Assembly: GCA_016808115.1 (NCBI GenBank)
Contig: JAEQBH010004117.1
Span: forward strand, 1 to 64,000
DNA: 64,000 bases
Direction of reading: 5' to 3'
From: Tetrastigma voinierianum
Taxonomy: Eukaryota; Streptophyta; Magnoliopsida; Vitales; Vitaceae
Position numbers and translations under genes: made by a program. Shown piece after piece: positions 54,780 through 64,000 of the stretch. Within the stretch, counting starts at the first letter, position 1; every line of letters begins with the position of its first letter. The notes beneath the pieces are model-generated. The model searched no databases. It was not told the DNA's origin and saw only the letters and a list, made by a program, of their open reading frames with translations.

Positions 54780-55920
54780 TTCGCGATAGGTTTCGGTCTT
54801 TGTCCTATTTGTACGTCGTATTCTTGTATTGCGACACCGATTTCATAAGGCTTGGATTGTGTCGTGACATAAATGGTATTCAGTAGTCTTGTTCTTGTCG
54901 CGACAGGAATGCCTTGTGTCATGACACCGTCTGATCCTTGACCTCATGTTTTTGTTGTGCGGGTTTGTTGAGACATAATTTTACTTGTCGCGATAAATAA
55001 TTGCTTTTCAGCTTGGCAACTCTGTCGCGATAGAGTTTTCTTTGTCGCGACAGAATTTCTTCAAGTCCTTAGCAATTTCTATCGTGACAAGAAACTCTTT
55101 GGTCGTGACAGACTTTTCTTCTCTGGTTCTTATCGCTTGCTGAGTTGTTTGTTGTGACATAGAATTATATGTTGCGACACAATTGCCTTAGCCATTCTCA
55201 AGTCTTCTTCAATTTCTGTTGCGACCTACTTTTCTCCGTCGCGATAGAATTTTATAATTTCTTAGCTTTTATTGTCGCGACATAAAACTTCTTTGTCACG
55301 ACATAGGTTTTGCCTTCAACTCTTGATTATGTCGCAACAAGAATTTCTTTACGCCATTCTTCTTGTGTTGCTCTTCAGCTTCTTGTCGTGATAGAATTTT
55401 ACCTCCTTAAGTGTTTTTGTTTTAAGTACTTGAAATAATCTTTATGTGACCGGAGATTGTGTTGCTCTTGGTTGTGAATTATGATTGCTATGTCGCGATA
55501 GGATTTTCTTTGTTGCGACAACAGTTCTTACTTGAGTTGGCTTGATGTTGAGAACTCTGTCGCAACATAAAAACACTTGTCTCAATTGACTTGTGTTGTA
55601 ATATGAGCAATTTCTATTGTGACAGAATTGTCTTTTGTCGCGACAGAGTGCATTTGTTAGCCTTCAACTTTTTATGTTGCGACATAAATTATATTGTCGC
55701 GACAGAGTAAAGGATTGTCGCCACAGTTTCCTCCATAATTTTCTTCAACAATGTCGCGACAGAAAAATCCTTTGTCACGACACAATTTCTCTTTTAGCAT
55801 TTGAGTTATGTCTGAGCTTTGCTACGACATTTGATTGTGAGGATTGCGACATAGTTCCTTTGGCTGCACGAATTTGTGTAGACATACAAAATATGTCATG
55901 ACACAAGCTAACATTTTCCA
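54780..55920 (-). repeat. Array of palindrome TGTCGCGACA (LTR-B U3)
   Basis: At least 25 perfect or near copies in 1.1 kb. Perfect examples are at 54896-54905, 55043-55052, 55273-55282, 55636-55645, 55695-55704 and 55752-55761. Variants are dominated by CpG transitions (TGTCGTGACA, TGTTGCGACA, TGTCACGACA, TGTCATGACA). Copies are often paired about 15-25 bp apart with AGAATTTTCTTTG-like spacers. Confidence 0.93.
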
Positions 55921-56074
55921 CCTTTTTGCTTCTTTTAACGCTTGTTTTTTCAATTAACACTTGTGAAACAAAAAAGTTGGTGAATATTCCGTAATTAGGC
56001 ATACAAATAGATCTAAAATTTTTAAAAACATGTCAGAAAAATGGATTAAAAATAGATGAGTTTAAGACTCATCA

Positions 56075-57246
56075 GTCATCAAGAAAGATGTTGGGTTTAA
56101 GTGGGGAGAAGAGCAAGAAAAAGCATTCCAATTGATCAAGGAAAACTAACTCTTGTGCTTTTACTTGCTCTCTTTAACTGCGAAAACTTTGAGTTGAATG
56201 TGATGTTTCGGGTTTAGGAATTGGCCGGTTCTTATGCCGAGAAGAACTGACCCGTTGCATATTTTTAGTAAAAGCTAAGCGAAATTAGTACTGAAATACC
56301 CTACTTATGATAAAGAGTTGTATGCATTGGTTCGGGGCCTTGAAAACTTGGCAACATTATCTTTGGCCTAAGGAATTTGTGATTCACACCGACCACGAGT
56401 CATTGAAGCATTTGAAGGGTCAACACAAGTTGAATAAGAGACATGCACGATGGATGGAGTTCATAGAAACATTTCCATATGTCATCCGCTACAAACAAGG
56501 TAAGGAAAACATCGTTGCCGATGCACTTTCATAGAGGTATGTCTCAATCTATACTCTTGATACTAAATTGCTTGGTTTTGAACACATTAAAGAATTGTAT
56601 CATTTGGACTAAAATTTTAGTGAAGAATATGCTTGTTGTGAAAAGGCAGCCCATGACAAGTTCTTTAGGCATGATGGGTTCTTGTTTCGAGAAAATAAGT
56701 TATGCATTCCTAATTGTTCCATTCATGATTTGTTAATGAAGAATCTGAGTAGTGGAGGATTGATGGGGACGTTTGGTATTCAGGAACTTTAGGGGTTTAC
56801 TTGAGAACACTTTTGGCCTCATGAAGTGGGATATTGAGAGAATTTGTGGGAGGTGTATCACATGTAGGCAAGCTAAATCCCGAGTGCAACCCCATGACCT
56901 TTACACACCACTTCCTATTCCTAGTGAACCTTGGATTGATATTTCAATGGACTTTGAGTTAGGTTTTCCTAGGACTAGACGTGGTAGGGATTCTATTTTT
57001 ATGGTTGTGGATAGGTTTCAAAGATAGCTCATTTTATCTCATGCCACAAAATGGATGATGCGTCTCATGTTGCGATATGTTCTTTATGGAGATTGTGAGA
57101 TTACATGGTATGCCTAGGACAATTGTTTCGGATAGAGATGCTAAATTATTGAGTTGCTTTTGGAAGACCTTATGGTGTAAATTAGGAACCAAGCTATCGA
57201 TTTCTACTACTTGTCATCCACAAACCAATGGTTAGACTGAAGTAGT
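56075..57246 (+). pseudogene. Gypsy element X: RNase H and integrase
   Basis: Resumes with VIKKDVGFKWGEEQEKAFQLI. RNase H shows YDKELYALVRG and FVIHTDHESLKHLKGQHKLN then KRHARWMEFIETFPYVIRYK and KENIVADALS. Integrase shows ICGRCITCRQAKSRVQPH, ISMDFELGFPRTRRGRDSIF, MVVDRF, then LHGMPRTIVSDRDAK and CHPQTNG. Frameshifts between blocks. Cut at 57246 by LTR-C; the reading continues at 61897. Confidence 0.93.
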
Positions 57247-57516
57247 TGATTACTACCCAAACAATTTTACACTCTTATTACTACAGGTTTTGAGCACTTT
57301 TTGCATAGTAATCAACTTCATTAACCCGGTTGGCATGTTAAGGACCTAGCTATGCTACTGATCATATTTTATGGCGAATTTCGTAGTTTTCACAGACCGG
57401 TTCATGCGAGGTTAGAGAGTCGACTCAATCACAAGGAAAATTCAAGTTGAAATTAGGTGCGAGATAAAAATTGGAAGAAGAGAAGCAGTGCAGAGAAGAA
57501 GCAAGCAATCAGGGTA

Positions 57517-57597
57517 ATTTCTCAAGGGTTGTGAAATTTTGCAACCCTTGCAAAATTTCGCAGGGTTGCGAATTTTCATAGCCCCTGTGAAATTGGC
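57517..57597 (+). repeat. Palindromic block TTGCGAAATTTCGCAA (LTR-C U3)
   Basis: GGGTTGTGAAATTTTGCAAC, CCTTGCAAAATTTCGCAGGG and TTGCGAATTTTC: overlapping inverted copies of one unit able to form hairpins in several registers. Smaller than the other arrays but the same idea. Confidence 0.8.
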
Positions 57598-58584
57598 TTC
57601 TCCTATTGTTGATTTTTTTTTTTTTATCTCTTCAAAATTTGTCCCTATGTAATAGTGATTCTCTTTTGATAGTTTGGTAAATTGTATATGCAGTATGGCA
57701 TATATGCCAGAGACAAGACCTTGTAATCATTCATTCATTGAAATTAGAAAAGCTTCATGGAGAAGCATCGTGTTTTTTTTCTCTCTGGATTTTCTTTCAT
57801 TTTCCTTCACTTTCGCTGAACACCCTCGGGATAATGACTCGAGAGGATGAGTGGCTAAACTCCCACCTTCCTTGAAGTAGAGGTGAAAGGACCTAACCCG
57901 GGTTTCCTTTTTCCTAACAAAGGGGACCTCGACACTCTTACAGTTCGAAAAAACCTTTCATTTTCTTTGCAAGCCTTTTAAAAAGTGAATCGTGGAAGCG
58001 AACCCATTTATACAGTTACGTTTTCCATTAAAATCTTATGAAACATGATGGGACAATTTTTTTTCTTTTAAACATTAAATCCTTTATAGAAAATCGGGCA
58101 GAGTTTTCTTTGTTTTTTGGACATGTCCCAATTTACAACACCTGTAATAAAACAATTTAATTTATTCCACATCAAACAATGGGACATCAAGTCCACCACA
58201 ACATTCAAATCAAACTTTTAAATCATTTTACGAACACTATAGATATATAAACAATTTTTTTCTATCTTAGGTGGGCTCGATGAAATTACACCAATCACTT
58301 CCTATGTACTCTACTAAACGAGAGGATTAGAGCTCTCGTAGTTCATTTTTTAAAACATATATATATCCTGAAGAAAGGTGCCACCAGTAGTTGTTTGTAA
58401 AAACTATACATTTTCAAAAAGTGGTCGTAGCGTGAGGCGGAGTGTCAGCCCAGAAGGGATCTGCTCATTTGCCGTCGATCTCTACCCACTGAAAACATTT
58501 TATAAAACATTTGGAAAAAGGTTAGCTAAAGGAGCTCAGTGAGAGTACAATTCATAGGAAAATAATGTTTCCAAATATAGTTCA

Positions 58585-58835
58585 AATACAATGTGTAAAA
58601 GCTGATTATATAGGGAATCTCATTTTCATAAACATTTACTTTGCATTCTTTCCTTTACGTTCAAATACAACGTGTAAAACAATTATAGAATCTCATTTCC
58701 ATAAACATTTACTTTAATTTCTTTTCCGCAAAAGGTCAAATACAATGTGTAAAACAATTGTATAAACATATCCTTTAAATAAACATTTACTTTACTTTCT
58801 TATGTAGTTCGAAATACAATGTGTAAAATAATTGT
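58585..58835 (-). repeat. Triplicated ~85-95 bp unit inside solo LTR 2
   Basis: TTCAAATACAATGTGTAAAA (58588), TTCAAATACAACGTGTAAAA (58659), GTCAAATACAATGTGTAAAA (58735) and TCGAAATACAATGTGTAAAA (58808), each followed by an AATTGTAT..ATA..ATTTAC-like stretch. Confidence 0.85.
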
Positions 58836-60710
58836 ATCAACATATATTTTCAATATACTTTCTTTTCCTTTTTGAATCCGTCATTTCCAATGGAACCCGC
58901 CTACCATTAACCACCGTTGGTCCATGAAAGAACCTCTGAGGAAACAATCTTACGATCATCGATGGCTCAAAAGGAACCTCCGATAAATCGTGCCTTTCTT
59001 TTCAATACCATTGCACTATGGAATGAATCACATTATGCATTGGTAAACTTTTTGTACTTTTCACGTGCATGGCAATATGCATCACTCTTCTCTTCCCTCT
59101 ATAAAAAAAATCATAACCTTTTCCCATGTACCATGCCTGCATTAAAAGTACTCTAGTAAAACTTTCCTTTAAACTTTATCTTTAACATAACATAGGGTAA
59201 CCATGGATTCAAACATTTTCATATAAAGATGTATATATAGAATATACATTCATAAACATTTCATTTCATATGGAAACCATAAATCATGTTTCATAAAACT
59301 ATGAAAACCATAATCATTTCATATTTTCTTAACACATGCTTTATAAAACTATGGAAACCATAATCATTTCATATTTTCTCAGCATATTTTAAGAAAAGTC
59401 GAAAACCCACGTTTCCTTTTTTTTTTTTTCATTTGAACATTTATAGCATAAATATGAAAACATTAATATATATATATATATATATATAAATATTTACATT
59501 TTCCTCACCTTAGTTATTTGGCCTTTTCCTCCGCTAAGCAAAACTTTTCACCTCCACCCTTGTCCTTAATCACCTTCCTCCTACAAGTCACATTATCCAT
59601 AAAATCCATTAACATCCATACCTTAATCATGTTCAATTAAACCATTAACTATCATATACTTTCCGACCCAACCCTTAAACATTTAATCCGCACAATTGAT
59701 TAAATCAGGTGGAACTCAACCTCTTTTGTTTCTCCTATACTTTTCATTATGCTAACTCATGAAATTACTACCCCATCTGATAGCCTGACATGCCATGAAA
59801 TGGTCATGCCAAAACCCGACTATTCACATCGACAAAACCAAGCAACCTGCACACTTGGTGAAAAACATAATTTTTCAACATGTTCTGATCATCCCCTGTC
59901 CTCCACATGAACATGGCTGGAATCTTGACTCAATGGGCTTTCCATAGATTCCAAGAACACCCAAATCGGAGTTCGGGCGAAGAAGTTATGGCCTTTTCAT
60001 TCAAAACTGGTCAATTTACTCTTTGTTTGCTGGAATAGTCGTGATACCCTATTTGCTAAGGTCTTAATCCATAATTTGACACTAGTTCTTTGAACTCATT
60101 TGGAGATATCACGGTTCTTGGGTTCATCTCAACTGGAATCACCCAAATCGGATCAAGAGGCTTCAGATATACCACTAACTTGGCCAAGGGACTACTCATT
60201 TTTAACTGAGACAGTATCCCGAACCTTAGCTCCTTTGAATGCATATCTAAGTCCAAATGGGTCGGAATTTAGATAGACCTATTTCAAGGAGATATGTTCT
60301 CCTATCAGTCTAATTTAAACAGAAATTTGAATCAATCAATTTAGATGAGTGATGGCGAGTTATGGCAATCTGAGTCCTTAAGGGTCGAAGGAAAAAGTGG
60401 ACAACATCTCCTTGGTCACACATGCCCTTAGACATAAGTGCTTACAGTAGGAAAAGCCTTGCACCAAATGGCGTGGTTTTAAACGGGACCGCGGCTTGCC
60501 AGTTCGTGAAAACCCAGAGCCTTGGACCTTAGCGAGAATCTTGTGATTACGGTACCTGTAACCTCGTAGGCGTAGATCGGCGCGCAACTCTCGGACTCAC
60601 AGGAGTTTGATTGATGAAATCCGAGTGGTCGAAGAGAGAAGATTACTTCTCTCTCTCTCCTTACGGTTTGGTCTTAGACCAATGAGATATATTACATGAT
60701 ATTTTGAAAC

Positions 60711-60724
60711 GACTATTTATAGTG
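60711..60724 (-). promoter_or_regulatory. TATA box of solo LTR 2
   Basis: Minus strand CACTATAAATAGTC followed by a GA-rich R-like region (AGGAGAGAGAGAGAAG, about 60645-60662). Confidence 0.75.
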
Positions 60725-61896
60725 TGGACATGTGGCGCGACCACGTGTCACATAATCGTTAGTTTCTGACTCAGAAACAATTTATTTTGTCGATTCAGTT
60801 CCATCTATCTTAAATGAACATTCTTTAAATATTTGACATTTCGGGTTTTTCTAAAATCTAGTTTTAAGGAGTCCACTCGATCGCCGTTGCCTCGGGCTAA
60901 GTGAAAATTCGTGTCTCAGTCCAGTGAGGAGTGATTGGGTTACTAGATTTCATGAGATGAATTCAACGATGAAGTCCATTTCGTCATCCGAGATCTAGAA
61001 AAATTTCAGATTTTTATGTGGCAAATTACCGTTTTGCCCTGTTTCAGAAAAATTGCATTTTCACCCCTTAACATAATTTTGTTTTAATCTATTTTAGCTT
61101 CTTTAGACTCAATGCATTATTATGAACATTTTTAGTTTTATTTTCGAGGCTTGTTTTTCAAAATTTACTATTCATTTGATTGTTTATAATCAAATATATA
61201 ACTGATCGAAAACGAAATTTACTATTCATAGAAATTGTAAATTCAGGGTCTTACAAGAGGGCACTAGGCAGGGAATGCGCCAGTAGCAGCGGGGCTCATG
61301 TTTCAGCGTGGTATTCTCTTCCGCTGATGTTCTCTCTTTCAATTTTAGGTTTCAATCCCTTCGATTCACCTTGAATGGTTAGTATATGGTAAGCTTTTAC
61401 AGCTCATTGGTTGCTTATTGCTAGATCATGTGATGTTGGTTAGTTACCATTTATGAGCCATTGGAAGGTGATTCAAGGAGGCAGGTGATTCAAAGGATAG
61501 TTATTGAGGGTCAGCTTTTATAGCTAAATAAAATCCTATTCGGGAGGTAACTGTAGGTTACTTTCCCCAATGTGAGGAAAAGACCACGAGAATCCCTCAT
61601 TTGCCACTAGACGAAGCCTAGTCATAACCTTGAGGAATTCTTTATATTTTTACATCACTTTGGATTCTGATTTCAACTGCAAAACTCCCTCTTTTATAAC
61701 AACCCAATCGAAATGAATTCACCAGTTCAAATTTCCTTTGTGGAGTCATTTGAAGAAAACCCATCCACAGCTGAGCGATCCACCAGAACCAGCGTACTAT
61801 GGTAGCTATGATACGCCCGGTCACGAGGTGAGTTACAAATATTGTTGATTAAGAATACCCTATGGGCTACACATAAGCACTTAGCGAATCAGTAGT

Positions 61897-61930
61897 GAAT
61901 AGAACTTTGTCTACTTTGTTGAGAGCTATT
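61897..61930 (+). pseudogene. Gypsy element X: integrase continuation
   Basis: Directly after the right GTAGT, reads NRTLSTLLRAI in frame with the part ending at 57246. Lost after about 61930, where another LTR boundary lies. Confidence 0.85.
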
Positions 61931-61975
61931 GCAGCGCCCTAAAGCTAGGGGTCCGTATACTCGAGATATCATCTT

Positions 61976-64000
61976 TGTGACACTCCCGAAATCCCCAGGG
62001 GTCGGGTTAATGGCTTCGTGTTTGTGGAATATTAGTGGTCGCCTTTTTGTATATTGTTTTTACAAATATACAAATTTTTATAATATTTTACAAGAGTTTG
62101 ATGTCTGACTCCTTTACGCTTTTACATACTTAAAATATATTAAAACTAGATTGTTTTAATATATTTTACAAAAGCATACTTCTCGAGGCCCACGACCCGG
62201 CCTTCTTCGTACTCACGGCCTCGGGAAGTCGGTCTTCGTGTGCACCTAAAAGGGTGGTCCTATAATGGGGGTGAGCAAAGCCTATTAGATATATCCTACC
62301 GAGGCTACTCCCCGCCTAGAGCAACATGCAATGCCAATACATATAAATACACCATTCAAGTACCTATACTCGGTGTGCAGTGTCTACATGTCATGAATGC
62401 ATTATGCCCCATTATTTCAATCTGAGATCCTCTTGCCTCCTCACACACACATATGCTAAGTGTGAAAAATCGTCAAGGGTGTCCCACCCCTGACCCTTTT
62501 TCCAAAACAAAAGCTTTTTGTTTTGTAATTTAAGACACATTGGATACCCTCAATGCCTACTTATTTCCTTACCCAGTACTGTGTGTTATGCATTTGTGGG
62601 CCGCAGTTTAGGGTTCTCCTTTGTGTGGGCATATATCTATATAACGATATTTTGGGGCTTTCAGCGACGTTTCATGTCTAAACCATATAGTAGGTTTTTT
62701 CACTTGAGGGGGTGTCTATCCCTACTTGCTTTACCCATTTACACACGTACCTTTCATGTCATGCAACCGTGAGCCGCAATTTAGACGTTGTCCCATTTTA
62801 CTGAGCTCACCATCGAACACCAAACACAGTGTCGATTAACCATGTTTTCACGACATACATCAAACACCAACATAGTGTTGATTTACCATGTCCTCACGAC
62901 ATACATTGAACACTAAACACTATGTCGATTTACCATGGTCGAACACCAAACAGGTGTAAATGACCATGCACCCATCCCGACTCGACGTGATGTCCGTGCG
63001 TAAATGCAATACAATGTAAATGTCATTGCATGCCATTTCATGCCTACATATGCAGCTACATGTCACATGCAACATATCTATTGAGCTTCTGCTATGTCAA
63101 GTGTCATGGATAAATTATATTTAATTCATATAATTATTTCCATTTTTATCACACATATATCACATAATTTCACACATTTAGCATGTTATTTAATTTATAG
63201 CAATAACACACATTAGCCATTCCCGACAATAAATCCGGCCATGCTTGGCCTCATAAATAATCTAGACTTAGTTTAGAAAGTCCAGCATTTGTCAATACAA
63301 CACAAAACATCCAACACGCCATTCCTTGCTTAGGCCATACGCAGCCCTAAACATTTCCATATACAAACCAGTTCCGAAAATAGAAGTTCCGAAAACCAGA
63401 ACAGACCATTCCTCAATTTTTTGTGACCCAACCCAATGTTCAGCCCACGGTTTGGCTGAACACTTTATCGTATTAAATTCTAGACTCAATGAGATTTTTG
63501 TAGAGTCCAAGAACTTGCGAATCGGAGTTCGGACGAGGAATTTATGGCCTCCGAAGTTGAAGCGGCCGATTCGCAAGGGTGTGCGAAAATTTGGGCACCT
63601 CAGTTTACCGATACCTTTCGAGATTTTCCGTCCCAAAACTGCAGTGTTCGATCTCGGACGATAGCGAAACCCGTGAAGTGGTCTTTGACCATCACACAAC
63701 AACAACCAAACCACACACATCTTAAATTGCATACGAAATGAGGCGGAGCAAATAGGCATGCAGTGGCCCCTAGGCGTAAAATAACCAGGGTAGGAGGAAG
63801 CCTACCTCACCATGACAGGATTAAGGTCCTTTTCCGTTCGGTTTTGCTCCCTACATGATGTTGGTTCCAGTTCCTTCCTCGCCTTTCTTGGCTATGTTTC
63901 TTTCTTCTTGTTTCTCTCCTATTCTGATTTCCTCTCCTCTCTCCCCACACACACACCCTTTCCACTTTGGCTTTTTTTTTTTTTCTTTCCTCCATTTCCT
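61976..64000 (-). mobile_element. Minus-strand Tekay-like LTR, runs off the window
   Basis: Left terminus is TGTGACACTCCCGAAATCCC (or as far left as TGCAGCGCCC near 61930). Shares blocks with 42551-45400 and, in reverse, with the chromovirus LTR at 32891. Contains three AACACCAAACA..GTGTCGATT-like repeats (62815-62950). Its U5 side faces left; the other end is outside the window. Confidence 0.65.
62812..62960 (-). repeat. Short tandem repeats ACACCAAACA..GT.TCGATTTACCATG
   Basis: Four diverged copies (about 62817, 62865, 62908, 62942) at 35-48 bp spacing inside the right-edge LTR. A single related copy sits at about 43109-43135 in the homologous LTR. Confidence 0.75.

Larger units (their letters stand above)
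53229..56074 (-). mobile_element. LTR-B, minus strand (2.85 kb)
   Basis: Minus strand starts TGATGAGTCTTAAACTCATC (56074) and ends ...GTCTTAACA (53229), both TG..CA. Contains the TGTCGCGACA array in U3, a TATA box (54712-54723) and the terminal TTTATTACTTGTACGACC / GTGCACTTGTAG block (about 53420-53445) shared with 1840-1880. Followed on the minus strand by a PBS. Breaks gypsy X between RT and RNase H together with LTR-A. Confidence 0.85.
57884..61255 (-). mobile_element. Solo LTR 2 (3.37 kb) nested in LTR-C, perfect TSD
   Basis: Minus strand starts TGTAAGACCCTGAATTTAC (61255) and ends CCCGGGTTAGGTCCTTTCA (57884). TSD AGAGG at 57879-57883 and 61256-61260. TATA box on the minus strand (CACTATAAATAGTC, 60711-60724). 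No internal domain, so a product of LTR-LTR recombination. Related in terminal structure to solo LTR 1 but its 5' portion differs. Three spaced AATACAATGTGTAAAA-like repeats lie at 58590-58830. Confidence 0.95.
57247..61891 (+). mobile_element. Solo LTR-C in gypsy X integrase (split by a nested solo LTR)
   Basis: TG (TGATTACTACCC, 57247) to CA (GCGAATCA, 61891). Perfect TSD GTAGT at 57242-57246 and 61892-61896. Excluding the nested LTR (57884-61255 plus one AGAGG), LTR-C is about 1.27 kb. Removing it rejoins the integrase frame exactly (TEVV | NRTLSTLLRAI). It contains a palindromic block (57517-57597) and a GGGATAATGACTCGAGAGGA region typical of long gypsy LTRs. Confidence 0.94.

Noticed and set aside
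45560..57246. Endogenous pararetrovirus
   Set aside because: The gag-protease-RT-RNase H-integrase order with integrase present is Ty3/gypsy; no movement-protein-like or inclusion-protein-like region was seen.
63292..63759. 155-codon minus-strand frame and 112-codon plus-strand frame overlapping it
   Set aside because: Both lie inside the right-edge LTR, which is non-coding. No recognised domain in either, and the corresponding part of the related LTR at about 43.4-43.8 kb has no equivalent open frame.

Overview
This window is nuclear DNA from a flowering plant, most likely a eudicot. It is AT-rich, and almost everything outside one gene is LTR retrotransposon, MITE or non-LTR debris. No rRNA or tRNA gene was recognised and there are no bacterial-type operons. 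The species cannot be named from the sequence alone.

Host gene. One cellular gene is recognisable: PEX12, the peroxisomal RING-type ubiquitin-ligase subunit. It lies on the minus strand from the start codon at 30503 to the stop at 5177. Ten exons with canonical AG/GT borders are spread over 25.3 kb. The introns hold most of the left-hand transposable elements: a plus-strand Ty1/copia element (8100-11983) in intron 6, a rearranged minus-strand Ty1/copia element (14547-20191, perfect TSD TAGGT) in intron 5, a 416-bp TRIM-like element (27880-28295, TSD GAGTC) in intron 2, and MITEs and a short retroposon in others. Nine of the ten exons need small indels to stay aligned to PEX12, while the splice sites I could place are intact. 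This points either to a young pseudogene or, as I favour, to uncorrected consensus errors.

Left edge (1-3230). A plus-strand LTR ('family B', cut by the window edge) is followed by another LTR ('family D').

Right half (31-64 kb). This is almost solid Ty3/gypsy. A Tekay/Del-like chromovirus lies at 32891-42550 with two LTRs of about 1.95 kb and a badly broken gag-pol ending in a chromodomain-like tail. A second gypsy element ('X', plus strand, about 45560-61930) has been split at least three times: gag | solo LTR (46570-49652) | protease-RT | LTR-A plus inverted LTR-B (51106-56074) | RNase H-integrase | solo LTR-C (57247-61891), which itself holds another solo LTR (57884-61255) | integrase tail. 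Two minus-strand Tekay-like LTRs occupy 42551-~45400 and ~61976-64000+.

Most unusual pattern. Four unrelated LTR families (A, B, C, D) each carry an array of their own short, CpG-rich, imperfect palindrome: TGTCGCGACA, TTCGCCAAGGCGAA, TTGCGAAATTTCGCAA and CACGCT/AGCGTG. In families A and B the array lies in U3 just upstream of a TATA box. Array B variants differ mainly by CpG-to-TpG/CpA changes. This looks like convergent U3 architecture and is the best candidate here for something not well described.
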